Positions 1 to 8,460 of a stretch of DNA of 64,000 nucleotides are shown here, in pieces. The notes beneath the pieces were generated by a model. It saw only the letters and a program-made list of their open reading frames with translations, did no database searches and had not been told where the DNA came from. A program made the position numbers and the translations under genes. This stretch comes from Streptomyces sp. V2I9. GTDB taxonomy: Bacteria > Actinomycetota > Actinomycetes > Streptomycetales > Streptomycetaceae. The stretch lies in NCBI RefSeq assembly GCF_030817475.1, contig NZ_JAUSZJ010000002.1, forward strand, positions 4,416,626 through 4,480,625. The letters are read 5' to 3'. Positions within the stretch are counted from its first letter, which is position 1; each line of letters opens with the position of its first letter.

Positions 1-447
1 GAGCGAGTAACCGGAGTAGGCGCGCCGGGCCGCGTGCGCGATCCCGACCAGCTCCAGCGCCTCGGCCACCTCGGTGGAATCCGCGCCGTGCAGCTCGCCG
101 ATCAGCCGGAGGTTGTGCTCGCCGGTCAACGAGGCGTTGAACGCGGGGCCTTCGATGAGCGCACCCATACGGCCGGCGACGTACCGCTGATCCTTGGGGA
201 GCGCGTGCCCGAAGGCGTGCACCGTGCCGCTGTCGGGCCGGACGAGACCGAGAAGCGTCTTGAGGGCCGTGGTCTTGCCCGACCCGTTCGGTCCGAGAAG
301 TCCCACGATCGAACCTCGGGGAACGGACATGGAGAACCCGTCCAGGGCAGGCTGCCGACGTCCGCGGGCGGTGCGGAAGGATTTCCGCACATCGTCGAAG
401 CGGACCAGCACGTCGGAGGGCCCGGTGTGCTCGGGCTCCGGCGTCAC
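1..447 (-). CDS. ABC transporter ATP-binding protein (N-terminal part, runs off the window)
   Basis: This is the start of an ABC-type ATPase. Translating the minus strand from a GTG at 447 gives 149 codons open to the window edge. A Walker A motif, GPNGSGKTT, lies at residues 52-60, followed by a Q-loop-like region with LIEGPAFNASLTG, which is typical of drug or bacitracin-type export ATPases. The GTG shares four bases (GTGA) with the stop codon of the lipoprotein gene upstream, so the two are translationally coupled and probably form one operon. The signature motif, Walker B and the permease would lie outside the window, so the substrate cannot be told. Confidence 0.9.
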   Translation of the reverse strand, partial: MTPEPEHTGPSDVLVRFDDVRKSFRTARGRRQPALDGFSMSVPRGSIVGLLGPNGSGKTTALKTLLGLVRPDSGTVHAFGHALPKDQRYVAGRMGALIEGPAFNASLTGEHNLRLIGELHGADSTEVAEALELVGIAHAARRAYSGYSL

Positions 448-962
448 GCGGCTTTGCCGATCTTTCCGGTCCGGGGCTCGGGGAACGTTATGGCGCAGTA
501 GCCGGTCCTGTTCCCGGATTCCCAGGATTCTTTGTCGAGCGGGGCGAAAAGCAGACCGATCATGGAGCCCTTGTTCTTCGAGATGAGAGGGTCCAGTACG
601 GGAGTGCAGAGGGTGCGCATGGCGTCCATGACGCCGCGGTCACCGGGAAACGGGCTTTTCGCGTCTTCGGGGATCTCGGTCTCGGAAAGAATCTCGAATC
701 GGTGCGGGGTCGCGCAGTCCACCGTGCCGACTTCCTGGTCCGACCGGACATTCCCCCGGAAGTTGGAACACGTACCGACCTTGAGATCGGAGAACGCCGT
801 GGGAGTCCCCTGCGGCAGGTCATTCATCGCGTCGAGAGAGTTCGCGGACTGTTCCGCATCGGGAGCCGGATTCTCCGCTTCCCCCTGGATCGTGGCGCAA
901 CCCGACAACACCAGCGCCGTCAGGGCGGCTGTGGCCAGGGAGAACGTGAGATGACGGCGCAT
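444..962 (-). CDS. Lipoprotein with septum-formation-like domain
   Basis: A 172-aa exported lipoprotein. Residues 1-21 form a signal peptide with an RRH start, a hydrophobic core and the lipobox LSGC, with Cys22 as the acylated residue. The mature part contains DLKVGTCSNF and VDCATPHRFE, then a third and fourth Cys (LCTPV, GYCAITF). This spacing resembles the actinobacterial extracytoplasmic domain often called septum-formation-related. The stop overlaps the GTG start of the ABC ATPase by four bases, so it may be an accessory or sensor lipoprotein for that transporter. That role is inferred from position only. Confidence 0.8.
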   Translation of the reverse strand: MRRHLTFSLATAALTALVLSGCATIQGEAENPAPDAEQSANSLDAMNDLPQGTPTAFSDLKVGTCSNFRGNVRSDQEVGTVDCATPHRFEILSETEIPEDAKSPFPGDRGVMDAMRTLCTPVLDPLISKNKGSMIGLLFAPLDKESWESGNRTGYCAITFPEPRTGKIGKAA

Positions 963-1048
963 GCCTGGTTCGCCTTCTGGGATGGGGCCCCGTGCTGCGG
1001 GTGAACAAGCCCCCGCAGCACGGGAATTGATTTAGCCGATCGGGGAGA

Positions 1049-1348
1049 CTAGCACTTGGCCGTGCCGTAGTACGAGTCCCACGTGTCCCCGTCGCTGCCG
1101 CCGTTGTTGTCCGCCCACCAGTCGACCAGGTCGCCGGAGATGTACTTGACGTAGTGGTTTCCGGTGTCGTGCCGGTGGCCGGACGCCGTGCTCGGGGCCT
1201 CGGCGCCCCTGCCGCTGTTGATGGTGATGGTGCCCCAGTTGCAGCGGGTGTCCGCCTGTGCCGCGGTGCCTCCACCGAGCACGATAATGCCGGCGAGTGC
1301 TGCTGCGGCCGTACCGATCGCGCCAATTCTGCGAACGTTGTTCTTCAT
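1049..1348 (-). CDS. Small secreted protein, unknown function
   Basis: A 99-aa protein. I chose the ATG at 1348 because GAGGGGG stands a few bases upstream and because the protein then begins MKNNVRRIG, a clean signal-peptide start. The hydrophobic stretch AAAALAGIIVLGGG leads to a likely cleavage after AQA near residue 33. The mature part of about 65 residues is rich in Gly, Asp and Trp (DWWADNNGGSDGD) and has only two cysteines, near its ends (RCNW and the C-terminal residue), which could form one disulfide. An upstream in-frame start would add 23 residues lacking signal character. I do not recognise a family. Confidence 0.65.
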   Translation of the reverse strand: MKNNVRRIGAIGTAAAALAGIIVLGGGTAAQADTRCNWGTITINSGRGAEAPSTASGHRHDTGNHYVKYISGDLVDWWADNNGGSDGDTWDSYYGTAKC

Positions 1349-2007
1349 TGCTTTGCCCCCTCGGATGGATGAACTGAAGCGGGACCCACTCTTCACGGCG
1401 GCTGTAGGGAGAGGCAATGGGATTTGATGTGAATGGCCAGTTCAAGACAGCGGCACTGTTCAATGGTTCTGTCGGAGGCGTGACCTCCATATGTCCTCTG
1501 CGTGATCATGAGGACGAGCGTGACGGGCATGCGGGGCGGAGGCCGCGACTCCGTCAGTACGGTGGGTGATCATCGTGGTGAGGGCGCGTCGTCCGTGGTG
1601 CGTCAAACTGTCTCGATCTTGGCCCTCGGGGCGGTCGGCCGGAGAACAAGATGCCGAGAGGGAGAGCGGGGATCGAGGGAGGCCACGGGCCTGCCGAACG
1701 GGAGGCCGGGGCAGCGGCAGGACTCCCCGGTCACCGTCGCGTCACGCGGTCTCCTGCCCTCGCCCCACCCCTTCTCCTCGCTCCCCGTTCCTCTGCCGTT
1801 GTTCGGTGTTGGAGGCCCGCGTGGGGCCGCAATGCCCGCACGCCAGGAGCCCGCGCCTCCCGTGGCCCTGGTCTCCGTCCCCGGTACACCCGCATGACCT
1901 GCACGTTCCCGAGGCGGGCGGGCCCAGGTCTCAGGAGGGCACCGGGGACGCGAGCCGACCGGAACCTGGACGGTCCCTGTGCGCTACGGCCGGGGCGCAG
2001 TGGCGGC
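1349..2007. other. Intergenic region, no supported gene
   Basis: About 660 bp between two small minus-strand genes. Reading frames are open on both strands, as expected at this GC content, but their translations are Arg/Pro/Gly-rich without domain-like features or convincing ribosome binding sites. It presumably holds the promoter of the small secreted protein just above 1348. No repeat or hairpin stood out. Confidence 0.5.
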
Positions 2008-2217
2008 CTACATCTGCGGCGCGGACGGCGCCTCCTCGAAGGGGCTTTCCTCCAGCAGGTCGTACAGGGCGTCGGCCGCCGGCAACTCGGAGGTGCGGCT
2101 GGTCAGTTCCTCGGGGGCGGTCATGGCCGTGCCGGCGGCGAAGGCGCCGGCGAACAGTGCGGTGGCGATGAGCTTCTTCACGGTGTCCGTATCCGTCGTG
2201 ACGGTGGCGGGGGCCAC
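2008..2217 (-). CDS. Possible small secreted peptide
   Basis: A 69-codon frame whose core, KKLIATALFAGAFAAGTAMTAP, resembles a signal peptide followed by a short acidic tail (ALYDLLEESPFEEAPSAPQM). The true start could be the internal GTG at 2181, giving VKKLIATAL and a peptide of 57 residues. Neither start has a strong ribosome binding site. Small exported peptides of this build are common in Streptomyces, but the gene is short and I cannot assign a family. Confidence 0.4.
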   Translation of the reverse strand: MAPATVTTDTDTVKKLIATALFAGAFAAGTAMTAPEELTSRTSELPAADALYDLLEESPFEEAPSAPQM

Positions 2218-2553
2218 GTCGGGGCTCGGGGCTGCCGCGCCCGAGCCGTCCCGCGACCCCTCAGCAGATACGTTCCTGCGAAGGCAACACGGAGACTCGG
2301 ACGAGCGGCGGCCGATGGTGGTCGGAGTTAGCGGTCGTTCGAGAATTCCAGATTCCCCAACGAGACGACTCCGTCCGAGGAACGCTCCGCCCCGCCGATA
2401 TCACCCGAATGAAGACCCTGCCTCGTCCGGTGGCCGCCGTTCCGCCGCCGAGGCGACGGCTCGGCACATCGGAGCGCTGGGTGGCGAGACCGACGGTCCT
2501 CCGTGCAGCGCATGCGGAACGTCCACGGCGACCCCGGAGATGTTCCGGCGATC
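2218..2553. other. Intergenic region, no supported gene
   Basis: About 335 bp downstream of the Uma2-family gene. No convincing coding frame, repeat or regulatory palindrome was seen. A minus-strand frame extending to 2681 overlaps the Uma2 gene in another frame and looks non-coding. Confidence 0.45.
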
Positions 2554-3120
2554 TCAGATGACGCCCAGGTCCACAGTGACGGGAAAGGGCACGGCAGCCC
2601 CGACCGTGCCGGTGAACATCTCGCCGTCCCGATAAGCCCTGGTGGCGGGATCGAGGACGTAGGTGTAGACGATCGGGACACCGGTGGCGGCCTGCTCGAT
2701 TCGCCAGTAGAAGGGGATGCCGGCCTTGGCGTACTGGTCCACCTTCACGATCCGGTCGGTGGTCTCCGAACCGGGCGACACCACCTCGACTACCAGGAGT
2801 ACGTGCTCGGGGCGGGTGGGTGTGACGTCGATGGTTTCTGCCCGGTAGACGATGACGTCCGGGCGGCGGTTGGTGAGGGGAACGTCGTGCAGGCGGACGT
2901 CGACGTCCGTGTCGGCGTTCCAGTCCGGGCCCGCGGTGGCGTCCAGGGCGTTGGCCAGGATCCGCGCCAGCCGGGTGTGCCGCTTGGAGACGCTCGGGCT
3001 CACGACGACCATCCCGTCCACGATCTCGATGCCGGCGCACTGCTCCTCGGACCAGGAGTCGTACTGCCCCGCGCTGATCTGCGTATGCATCCACGCGGGC
3101 GCCACCATCTCGGCGGTCAT
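2554..3120 (-). CDS. Uma2 family (DUF820) endonuclease-like protein
   Basis: A 188-aa protein of the Uma2/DUF820 family, which has a PD-(D/E)xK restriction-endonuclease fold. Members are numerous in Streptomyces and cyanobacteria and mostly uncharacterised. Visible hallmarks are EIVDGMVVVSPSVSKRHTRL near residues 32-51, the conserved NRRPDVIVY (about 88-96), the LLVVEVVSPGSETTDR core (about 107-122) with the catalytic-type Glu, and the following KVDQYAKAGIPFYWRIE. Length is normal for the family. It starts at the ATG at 3120 after a purine-rich stretch (GAAGGAGG) and stands alone, so no partner or substrate is indicated. Confidence 0.88.
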   Translation of the reverse strand: MTAEMVAPAWMHTQISAGQYDSWSEEQCAGIEIVDGMVVVSPSVSKRHTRLARILANALDATAGPDWNADTDVDVRLHDVPLTNRRPDVIVYRAETIDVTPTRPEHVLLVVEVVSPGSETTDRIVKVDQYAKAGIPFYWRIEQAATGVPIVYTYVLDPATRAYRDGEMFTGTVGAAVPFPVTVDLGVI

Positions 3121-3316
3121 GGTGTGCCTCCTTCGAGATGCCTCGGCAGGTCCGGCGCTGCCGGAGTCAGCCTACTGTTCCGAGGTGCCGGACTGCCCGA
3201 CTCGGAGGGGAAGGAACCGCCCACCATGTCATGGCGCATAAGTGCAATTCGGCCAAGTGGGGTGGGCCCGTCAGTGTTTCGCCGGTCGCGGCAGACGCTG
3301 TGAGAGGCTGGGGCGT

Positions 3317-5335
3317 ATGAACCGGTTGGCTGGTGTGACCTCGCCTTATCTACTTCAGCACGCCGACAACCCGGTCGACTGGTGGCCGTGGGCGCCGGAG
3401 GCGTTCGAGGAGGCGCGGCGGCGTGATGTCCCCGTTCTGCTTTCGGTGGGCTACTCCGCGTGCCACTGGTGCCACGTCATGGCGCACGAGTCCTTCGAGG
3501 ACGACGAGACCGCCGCGTACCTGAACGAGCACTTCGTGTCCGTCAAGGTCGACCGGGAGGAGCGACCCGACGTCGATGCCGTGTACATGGAGGCCGTGCA
3601 GGCGGCCACCGGGCACGGGGGGTGGCCGATGACCGTGTTCCTCACGGCGGACGGGGAGCCGTTCTACTTCGGGACCTACTTCCCGCCCGAGGCGCGGCAC
3701 GGGTCGCCCTCCTTCCGGCAGGTGTTGGAGGGGGTGACGGCCGCCTGGAACGACCGGCGGGACGAGGTCGCCGAGGTGGCCGGGCGGATCGTGGCGGATC
3801 TGGCGGGGCGGTCGCTGGTCCACGGTGGTGACGGGGTGCCGGGGGAGTCGGAGGCCGCTCAGGCGCTGCTCGGGCTGACGCGGGAGTACGACGAGCAGTA
3901 CGGCGGGTTCGGGGGCGCCCCCAAGTTCCCGCCGTCCATGGCCGTCGAGTTCCTGCTGCGGCACTACGCCCGTACGGGGTCCGAGGGCGCGCTCCAGATG
4001 GCCGCCGACACCTGTACGGCGATGGCGCGCGGCGGGATCTACGACCAGCTCGGCGGGGGTTTCGCGCGGTATTCCGTGGACCGGGAGTGGGTCGTTCCGC
4101 ACTTCGAGAAGATGCTCTACGACAACGCCCTGCTGTGCCGTGTGTACGCCCATCTGTGGCGGGCCACCGGGTCGGACGAGGCGCGGCGGATCGCCCTGGA
4201 GACCGCCGACTTCCTGGTGCGGGAGCTGCGGACCGCCGAGGGCGGGTTCGCCTCCGCGCTGGACGCCGACAGCGAGGACGCCGACGGCAAGCACGTCGAG
4301 GGCGCCTACTACGTGTGGACACCCGCGCAGTTGAGGGAGGTGCTGGGCGAGGACGACGCCGCCTTCGCCGCCGCGTACTACGGGGTGACCGAGGAGGGGA
4401 CCTTCGAGGAGGGTTCCTCCGTGCTGCGGCTGCCGGGGGACGCGGGGCCCGTGGACGCCGACCGGGTCGCCGCCGTACAGGCCCGGCTGCTGGCGGCGCG
4501 TGAGCAGCGGCCGCGGCCGGGACGGGACGACAAGGTCGTCGCCGCCTGGAACGGGCTCGCCATCGCGGCCCTGGCCGAGACCGGGGCGTACTTCGGCCGG
4601 CCGGACCTGGTGGAGCGGGCCACCGAGGCCGCCGATCTGCTGGTCCGGGTGCACCTGGGCGAGGTGGCCCGGCTGACCCGTACCTCCAAGGACGGGCGGG
4701 CCGGGGACAACGCCGGGGTGCTGGAGGACTACGGCGATGTCGCCGAGGGCTTCCTCGCGCTGGCGGCGGTGACGGGGGAGGGCGCCTGGCTGGAGTTCGC
4801 CGGGTTCCTGCTGGACATCGTGCTGGAGCAGTTCACGGGGGAGGGCGGTCAGTTGTTCGACACCGCTCATGACGCCGAGCAGCTCATCCGGCGGCCCCAG
4901 GATCCGACCGACAGCGCCACCCCGTCCGGGTGGACGGCCGCCGCGGGGGCGCTGCTCTCGTACGCCGCGTACACCGGGTCCGAGCCCCACCGCACCGCCG
5001 CCGAGGGCGCGCTCGGCGTGGTGAAGGCGCTGGGGCCGCGCGTCCCCCGGTTCGTGGGCTGGGGGCTCGCGGTGGCCGAGGCGTTGCTGGACGGGCCCCG
5101 CGAGGTGGCCGTGGCCGGGCCGGTCGGCGGGGAGCTGCACCGTACGGCGCTGCTCGGGCGGGCCCCCGGCGCGGTGGTCGCGGCCGGTGAGGGGCCGGGG
5201 GCGGGGGCCGAGTTCCCGTTGCTGGTGGACCGGCCGCCGGTGGGCGGGGAGCCGACCGCGTACGTCTGCCGGCACTTCGTGTGCGACGCGCCGACCACGG
5301 ACGCGGGGGAGTTGGCGGCCAAGCTCGGGGGCTGA
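3317..5335 (+). CDS. Thioredoxin-domain protein of the YyaL / SSP411 family (DUF255)
   Basis: A 672-aa cytoplasmic protein. The N-terminus (NRLAGVTSPYLLQHADNPVDW) and the thioredoxin-like segment SACHWCHVM, with Cys49 and Cys52, are diagnostic of the DUF255 (YyaL) family. The rest, with FEKMLYDNALL and a DYGDVAEGFLAL region, is the alpha/alpha-barrel part related to N-acylglucosamine 2-epimerase-type folds. Full length matches the family. The ATG at 3317 is preferred because conserved sequence begins there, whereas an upstream in-frame start at 3242 adds a Cys/Arg-rich stretch with no homology features. The biochemical role of the family is not settled. Confidence 0.92.
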   Translation: MNRLAGVTSPYLLQHADNPVDWWPWAPEAFEEARRRDVPVLLSVGYSACHWCHVMAHESFEDDETAAYLNEHFVSVKVDREERPDVDAVYMEAVQAATGHGGWPMTVFLTADGEPFYFGTYFPPEARHGSPSFRQVLEGVTAAWNDRRDEVAEVAGRIVADLAGRSLVHGGDGVPGESEAAQALLGLTREYDEQYGGFGGAPKFPPSMAVEFLLRHYARTGSEGALQMAADTCTAMARGGIYDQLGGGFARYSVDREWVVPHFEKMLYDNALLCRVYAHLWRATGSDEARRIALETADFLVRELRTAEGGFASALDADSEDADGKHVEGAYYVWTPAQLREVLGEDDAAFAAAYYGVTEEGTFEEGSSVLRLPGDAGPVDADRVAAVQARLLAAREQRPRPGRDDKVVAAWNGLAIAALAETGAYFGRPDLVERATEAADLLVRVHLGEVARLTRTSKDGRAGDNAGVLEDYGDVAEGFLALAAVTGEGAWLEFAGFLLDIVLEQFTGEGGQLFDTAHDAEQLIRRPQDPTDSATPSGWTAAAGALLSYAAYTGSEPHRTAAEGALGVVKALGPRVPRFVGWGLAVAEALLDGPREVAVAGPVGGELHRTALLGRAPGAVVAAGEGPGAGAEFPLLVDRPPVGGEPTAYVCRHFVCDAPTTDAGELAAKLGG

Positions 5336-5354
5336 GCGCCGTCGCGGACAGCGG

Positions 5355-5389
5355 TGAGGGGCCGGTCGCCGCGTGCGGCCGGCCCCTCA
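5355..5389. terminator. Bidirectional hairpin between convergent genes
   Basis: Perfect 11-bp inverted repeat (arms TGAGGGGCCGG at 5355-5365 and its complement at 5379-5389, 13-nt loop). It is centred between the stop of the YyaL-type gene (5335) and the stop of the convergent hemolysin-III gene (5443). There is no U-tract, as usual in Streptomyces. Confidence 0.6.
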
Positions 5390-5442
5390 TCCGTAATCCG
5401 TGGGGCGGTCGCCCGCCGGTGGTCGGTGACCCGTGGGGCGGG

Positions 5443-6144
5443 TCACCCGTGCTGGTACGCCACCAGCGAGATGCCCACGTAGTGCGCTATGAACGCCGCC
5501 AGCGTCAGCGAGTGGAAGACCTCGTGGAAGCCGAACCAGCGCGGCGACGGGTTCGGCTTCTTGAGGCCGTAGATCACGCCGCCCACGCTGTAGAGCAGTC
5601 CTCCCACCACGACGAGCACCAGCACCGCGATGCCGCCCGTGCGCATGAAGTCCGGCAGGAAGAAGACCGCCGCCCAGCCCATCGCGATGTAGCACGGGGT
5701 GTAGAGCCAGCGCGGCGCGCCGACCCAGAACACCCGGAACGCGATGCCCGCCGCCGCTGCCGCCCAGACCGCCCAGAGCAGCGGGCGGCCGGTGGACTCG
5801 GGCAGCAGGAGCAGCGTCAGCGGGGTGTAGGTGCCCGCGATGATCAGGAAGATGTTCGCGTGGTCCAGGCGGCGGAGCACCGCCTCGCCGCGCGGCCCCC
5901 ACGTGCCGCGGTGGTACACGGCGCTGACCCCGAACAGCAGGCACGCGCTGAGGACGTAGACGGTGCAGGCGATGCGGCCCCTCGTGCTGTCGGTCAGCGC
6001 GATCAGGGTGATGCCGGCGACCAGGACCGCCGGGAACATGCCGGCGTGCAGCCAGCCGCGCATCCGCGGTTTGACGGGGGTGGGGTCGAGGACGACGGGT
6101 CCCTGGGTCGCGGCGTCAGCGGCAGCGTCAGTCATGCCTCGCAT
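5443..6144 (-). CDS. Hemolysin III family membrane protein (PAQR-like)
   Basis: A membrane protein of about 233 aa with seven predicted transmembrane segments, belonging to the hemolysin III/YqfA/PAQR group. Conserved features are SAVYHRGTWGP with HANIFLIIAGTYTPL in the N-terminal half and GFHEVFHSLTLAAFIAHYVGI at the C-terminus, which contain the metal-binding His residues of the family. Two starts compete: ATG 6144 (MRGM), whose AGG lies inside the inverted repeat directly upstream, and ATG 6135 (MTDAAADAAT), whose GAGG is only one base away. An open frame up to 6246 exists but is unlikely. Despite the name, lytic activity is unproven for most members. Confidence 0.88.
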   Translation of the reverse strand: MRGMTDAAADAATQGPVVLDPTPVKPRMRGWLHAGMFPAVLVAGITLIALTDSTRGRIACTVYVLSACLLFGVSAVYHRGTWGPRGEAVLRRLDHANIFLIIAGTYTPLTLLLLPESTGRPLLWAVWAAAAAGIAFRVFWVGAPRWLYTPCYIAMGWAAVFFLPDFMRTGGIAVLVLVVVGGLLYSVGGVIYGLKKPNPSPRWFGFHEVFHSLTLAAFIAHYVGISLVAYQHG

Positions 6145-6168
6145 GCTACCTACGCCACCGTAGGTAGC
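6145..6168. promoter_or_regulatory. 24-bp perfect inverted repeat touching the hemolysin-III start (operator candidate)
   Basis: Arms GCTACCTACG (6145-6154) and CGTAGGTAGC (6159-6168) are separated by CCAC. On the minus strand the repeat ends directly at the ATG at 6144 and includes the only Shine-Dalgarno-like AGG for that start. The size and dyad are typical of a TetR-family operator. No TetR gene is adjacent in this window, so the regulator would act in trans. Confidence 0.6.
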
Positions 6169-6356
6169 GGATATGGGGCGTAAATGAGTGGCGATGCTCA
6201 CGTGTGCGGCCCCCTGGACATATGGGCGGAAGAACTGGATGATCAAATGAGTGCAGTCGGCACCGGATGAGCGCCAGGGGATTTCGAAGGGTACGAAGCA
6301 TCCGGGTCGCAGCCCCCACGGGGCCCAACAACTGACACCCTCAACAAGGAGCGATC

Positions 6357-8180
6357 GTGGCGCGCGACATCGCGGCTCCCCTCACTGTCCCCACCCACCA
6401 CCAGGAGCTGATCTCCTGGGTCGACGAGATCGCAGCCATCACCCAGCCGGACCGGGTGGTCTGGTGCGACGGTTCCGAGGCCGAGTACGAGCGCCTGTGC
6501 GGGGAGCTCGTCGCCAAGGGCACGTTCACCAAGCTGGACGAGATCAAGCGGCCCAACTCGTACTACGCCGCGTCCGACCCCAGCGACGTCGCCCGCGTCG
6601 AGGACCGTACGTTCATCTGCTCGCGGGAGGAGAAGGACGCCGGACCCACCAACCACTGGAAGGACCCCGCCGAGATGCGGGAGATCTTCACCGGTGAGGA
6701 CGGCGTCTTCCGCGGCTCCATGCGCGGCCGCACCATGTACGTCGTGCCCTTCTGCATGGGCCCCGTCGGCTCGCCGCTCTCCGCGATCGGCGTCGAGATC
6801 ACCGACTCCGCGTACGTCGCCGTCTCCATGCGCACCATGACCCGTATGGGCCAGGCCGTCCTGGACGAGCTGGGCGAGGACGGCTTCTTCGTGAAGGCCG
6901 TCCACACGCTCGGCGCCCCCCTGGAGGAGGGCCAGGAGGACGTCCCGTGGCCGTGCAACACCACCAAGTACATCTCGCACTTCCCCGAGGACCGCGAGAT
7001 CTGGTCCTACGGCTCCGGCTACGGCGGCAACGCCCTGCTCGGCAAGAAGTGCTACGCCCTGCGCATCGCCTCCGTCATGGCCCGCGACGAGGGCTGGCTC
7101 GCCGAGCACATGCTCATCCTGAAGCTCACCCCGCCGCGCGGTGAGGCCACGTACGTCGCCGCCGCCTTCCCCTCGGCCTGCGGCAAGACCAACCTCGCCA
7201 TGCTGGAGCCGACCGTCCCCGGCTGGACCGTGGAGACCATCGGCGACGACATCGCCTGGATGCGGTTCGGTGAGGACGGCCGCCTCTACGCGATCAACCC
7301 CGAGGCCGGCTTCTTCGGCGTCGCGCCCGGCACCGGCGAGCACACCAATGCCAACGCCATGAAGACCATGTGGGGCAACTCCGTCTTCACCAACGTCGCG
7401 CTGACGGACGACGGCGATGTCTGGTGGGAGGGCATGACCGAGGAGCAGCCCGCGCACCTCACGGACTGGAAGGGCAACGACTGGACCCCCGAGTCCGGCA
7501 CTCCCGCCGCCCACCCCAACGCCCGCTTCACCGTCCCCGCCGGACAGTGCCCGATCATCGCGCCCGAGTGGGAGGACCCCAAGGGCGTGCCGATCTCCGC
7601 GATCCTCTTCGGCGGCCGCCGCGCCTCCGCCGTACCGCTGGTCACCGAGTCCTTCGACTGGCAGCACGGCGTCTTCCTCGGGGCCAACGTCGCCTCCGAG
7701 AAGACCGCCGCCGCCGAGGGCAAGGTCGGCGAGCTGCGCCGCGACCCGTTCGCCATGCTGCCCTTCTGCGGCTACAACATGGGCGACTACATGAACCACT
7801 GGGTCAAGGTCGGCGCCGACAAGGACCAGGCGAAGCTGCCGAAGATCTACTACGTGAACTGGTTCCGCAAGAACGACGCGGGCAAGTTCGTGTGGCCCGG
7901 CTTCGGTGAGAACAGCCGCGTCCTCAAGTGGATCGTGGAGCGCCTGGAGGGCAGGGCCGAGGGCGTCGAGACCCCGATCGGCATCCTGCCGGCCAAGGGC
8001 GCGCTCGACACCGAGGGCCTGGACCTGGCCGAGGCCGACCTCGACTTCCTCCTGACGGTCGACAAGGAGGTCTGGCGCGAGGAGGCCGCCCTGGTCCCCG
8101 AGCACCTCAACACCTTCGGCGACCACACGCCCAAGGAGCTGTGGGACGAGTACCACGCGCTCGTCGAGCGCCTGGGCTGA
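6357..8180 (+). CDS. pckG: Phosphoenolpyruvate carboxykinase (GTP)
   Basis: A 607-aa enzyme that converts oxaloacetate and GTP to phosphoenolpyruvate, CO2 and GDP, the entry step of gluconeogenesis from TCA-cycle intermediates. The GTP-type family is recognised over its whole length. Landmarks are RPNSYYAASDPSDVARVEDRT, the signature FPSACGKTNLAM with its P-loop at residues 271-278, the metal-binding region DDIAWM just after it, and RRASAVPLV. The GTG start at 6357 follows AAGGAG with good spacing. The gene is monocistronic: upstream it diverges from the hemolysin-III gene, and downstream a strong hairpin separates it from a convergent gene. Confidence 0.97.
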   Translation: MARDIAAPLTVPTHHQELISWVDEIAAITQPDRVVWCDGSEAEYERLCGELVAKGTFTKLDEIKRPNSYYAASDPSDVARVEDRTFICSREEKDAGPTNHWKDPAEMREIFTGEDGVFRGSMRGRTMYVVPFCMGPVGSPLSAIGVEITDSAYVAVSMRTMTRMGQAVLDELGEDGFFVKAVHTLGAPLEEGQEDVPWPCNTTKYISHFPEDREIWSYGSGYGGNALLGKKCYALRIASVMARDEGWLAEHMLILKLTPPRGEATYVAAAFPSACGKTNLAMLEPTVPGWTVETIGDDIAWMRFGEDGRLYAINPEAGFFGVAPGTGEHTNANAMKTMWGNSVFTNVALTDDGDVWWEGMTEEQPAHLTDWKGNDWTPESGTPAAHPNARFTVPAGQCPIIAPEWEDPKGVPISAILFGGRRASAVPLVTESFDWQHGVFLGANVASEKTAAAEGKVGELRRDPFAMLPFCGYNMGDYMNHWVKVGADKDQAKLPKIYYVNWFRKNDAGKFVWPGFGENSRVLKWIVERLEGRAEGVETPIGILPAKGALDTEGLDLAEADLDFLLTVDKEVWREEAALVPEHLNTFGDHTPKELWDEYHALVERLG

Positions 8181-8319
8181 CCCCGGCACCCCACCGAACC
8201 CCGCGGCCGGGTCCATCGGACATCCGCCCTGACCTGTGGGGCCGAACGACCCGCCGCGGTACGGGGCCTGTCGTCGCCGACGGCCCCGGAGGGCCGTCCC
8301 CGACCAAGGACACCCTCCT

Positions 8320-8352
8320 GGCCCCCGGAACCCCCTCACGGTTCCGGGGGCC
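8320..8352. terminator. Strong hairpin downstream of pckG
   Basis: Perfect 13-bp arms (GGCCCCCGGAACC at 8320-8332 and its complement at 8340-8352) around a 7-nt loop, between convergent pckG (stop 8180) and the minus-strand gene ending at 8418. It probably serves both directions. Confidence 0.7.
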
Positions 8353-8460
8353 GCGTCCGTCTCTCACGGTGCCGGGGCGCCTTCCGTGCCTCACGGCGCG
8401 GGGGCCGATTCCGTGCCTCACGGCTCCGGGGGCGCCTTGCGTGCCTCAGGGTGCCGGGCC
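8353..8460. repeat. Imperfect ~27-bp tandem repeats at the 3' end of a gene
   Basis: About four imperfect copies of a 27-28-bp unit built on GTGCCTCACGG plus a GGGGGC-rich part and TTCC. They follow the pckG hairpin and run into the last codons of the minus-strand gene that ends at 8418, giving its Pro/Glu/Arg-rich tail. Confidence 0.45.

Noticed and set aside
3350..5275. A 641-aa minus-strand frame opposite the YyaL-type gene
   Set aside because: Pro/Arg/Gly-rich antisense artefact.
6243..8339. A 698-aa minus-strand frame opposite pckG
   Set aside because: Shadow of the strong pckG codon bias; Gly/Val/Arg-rich without domains.
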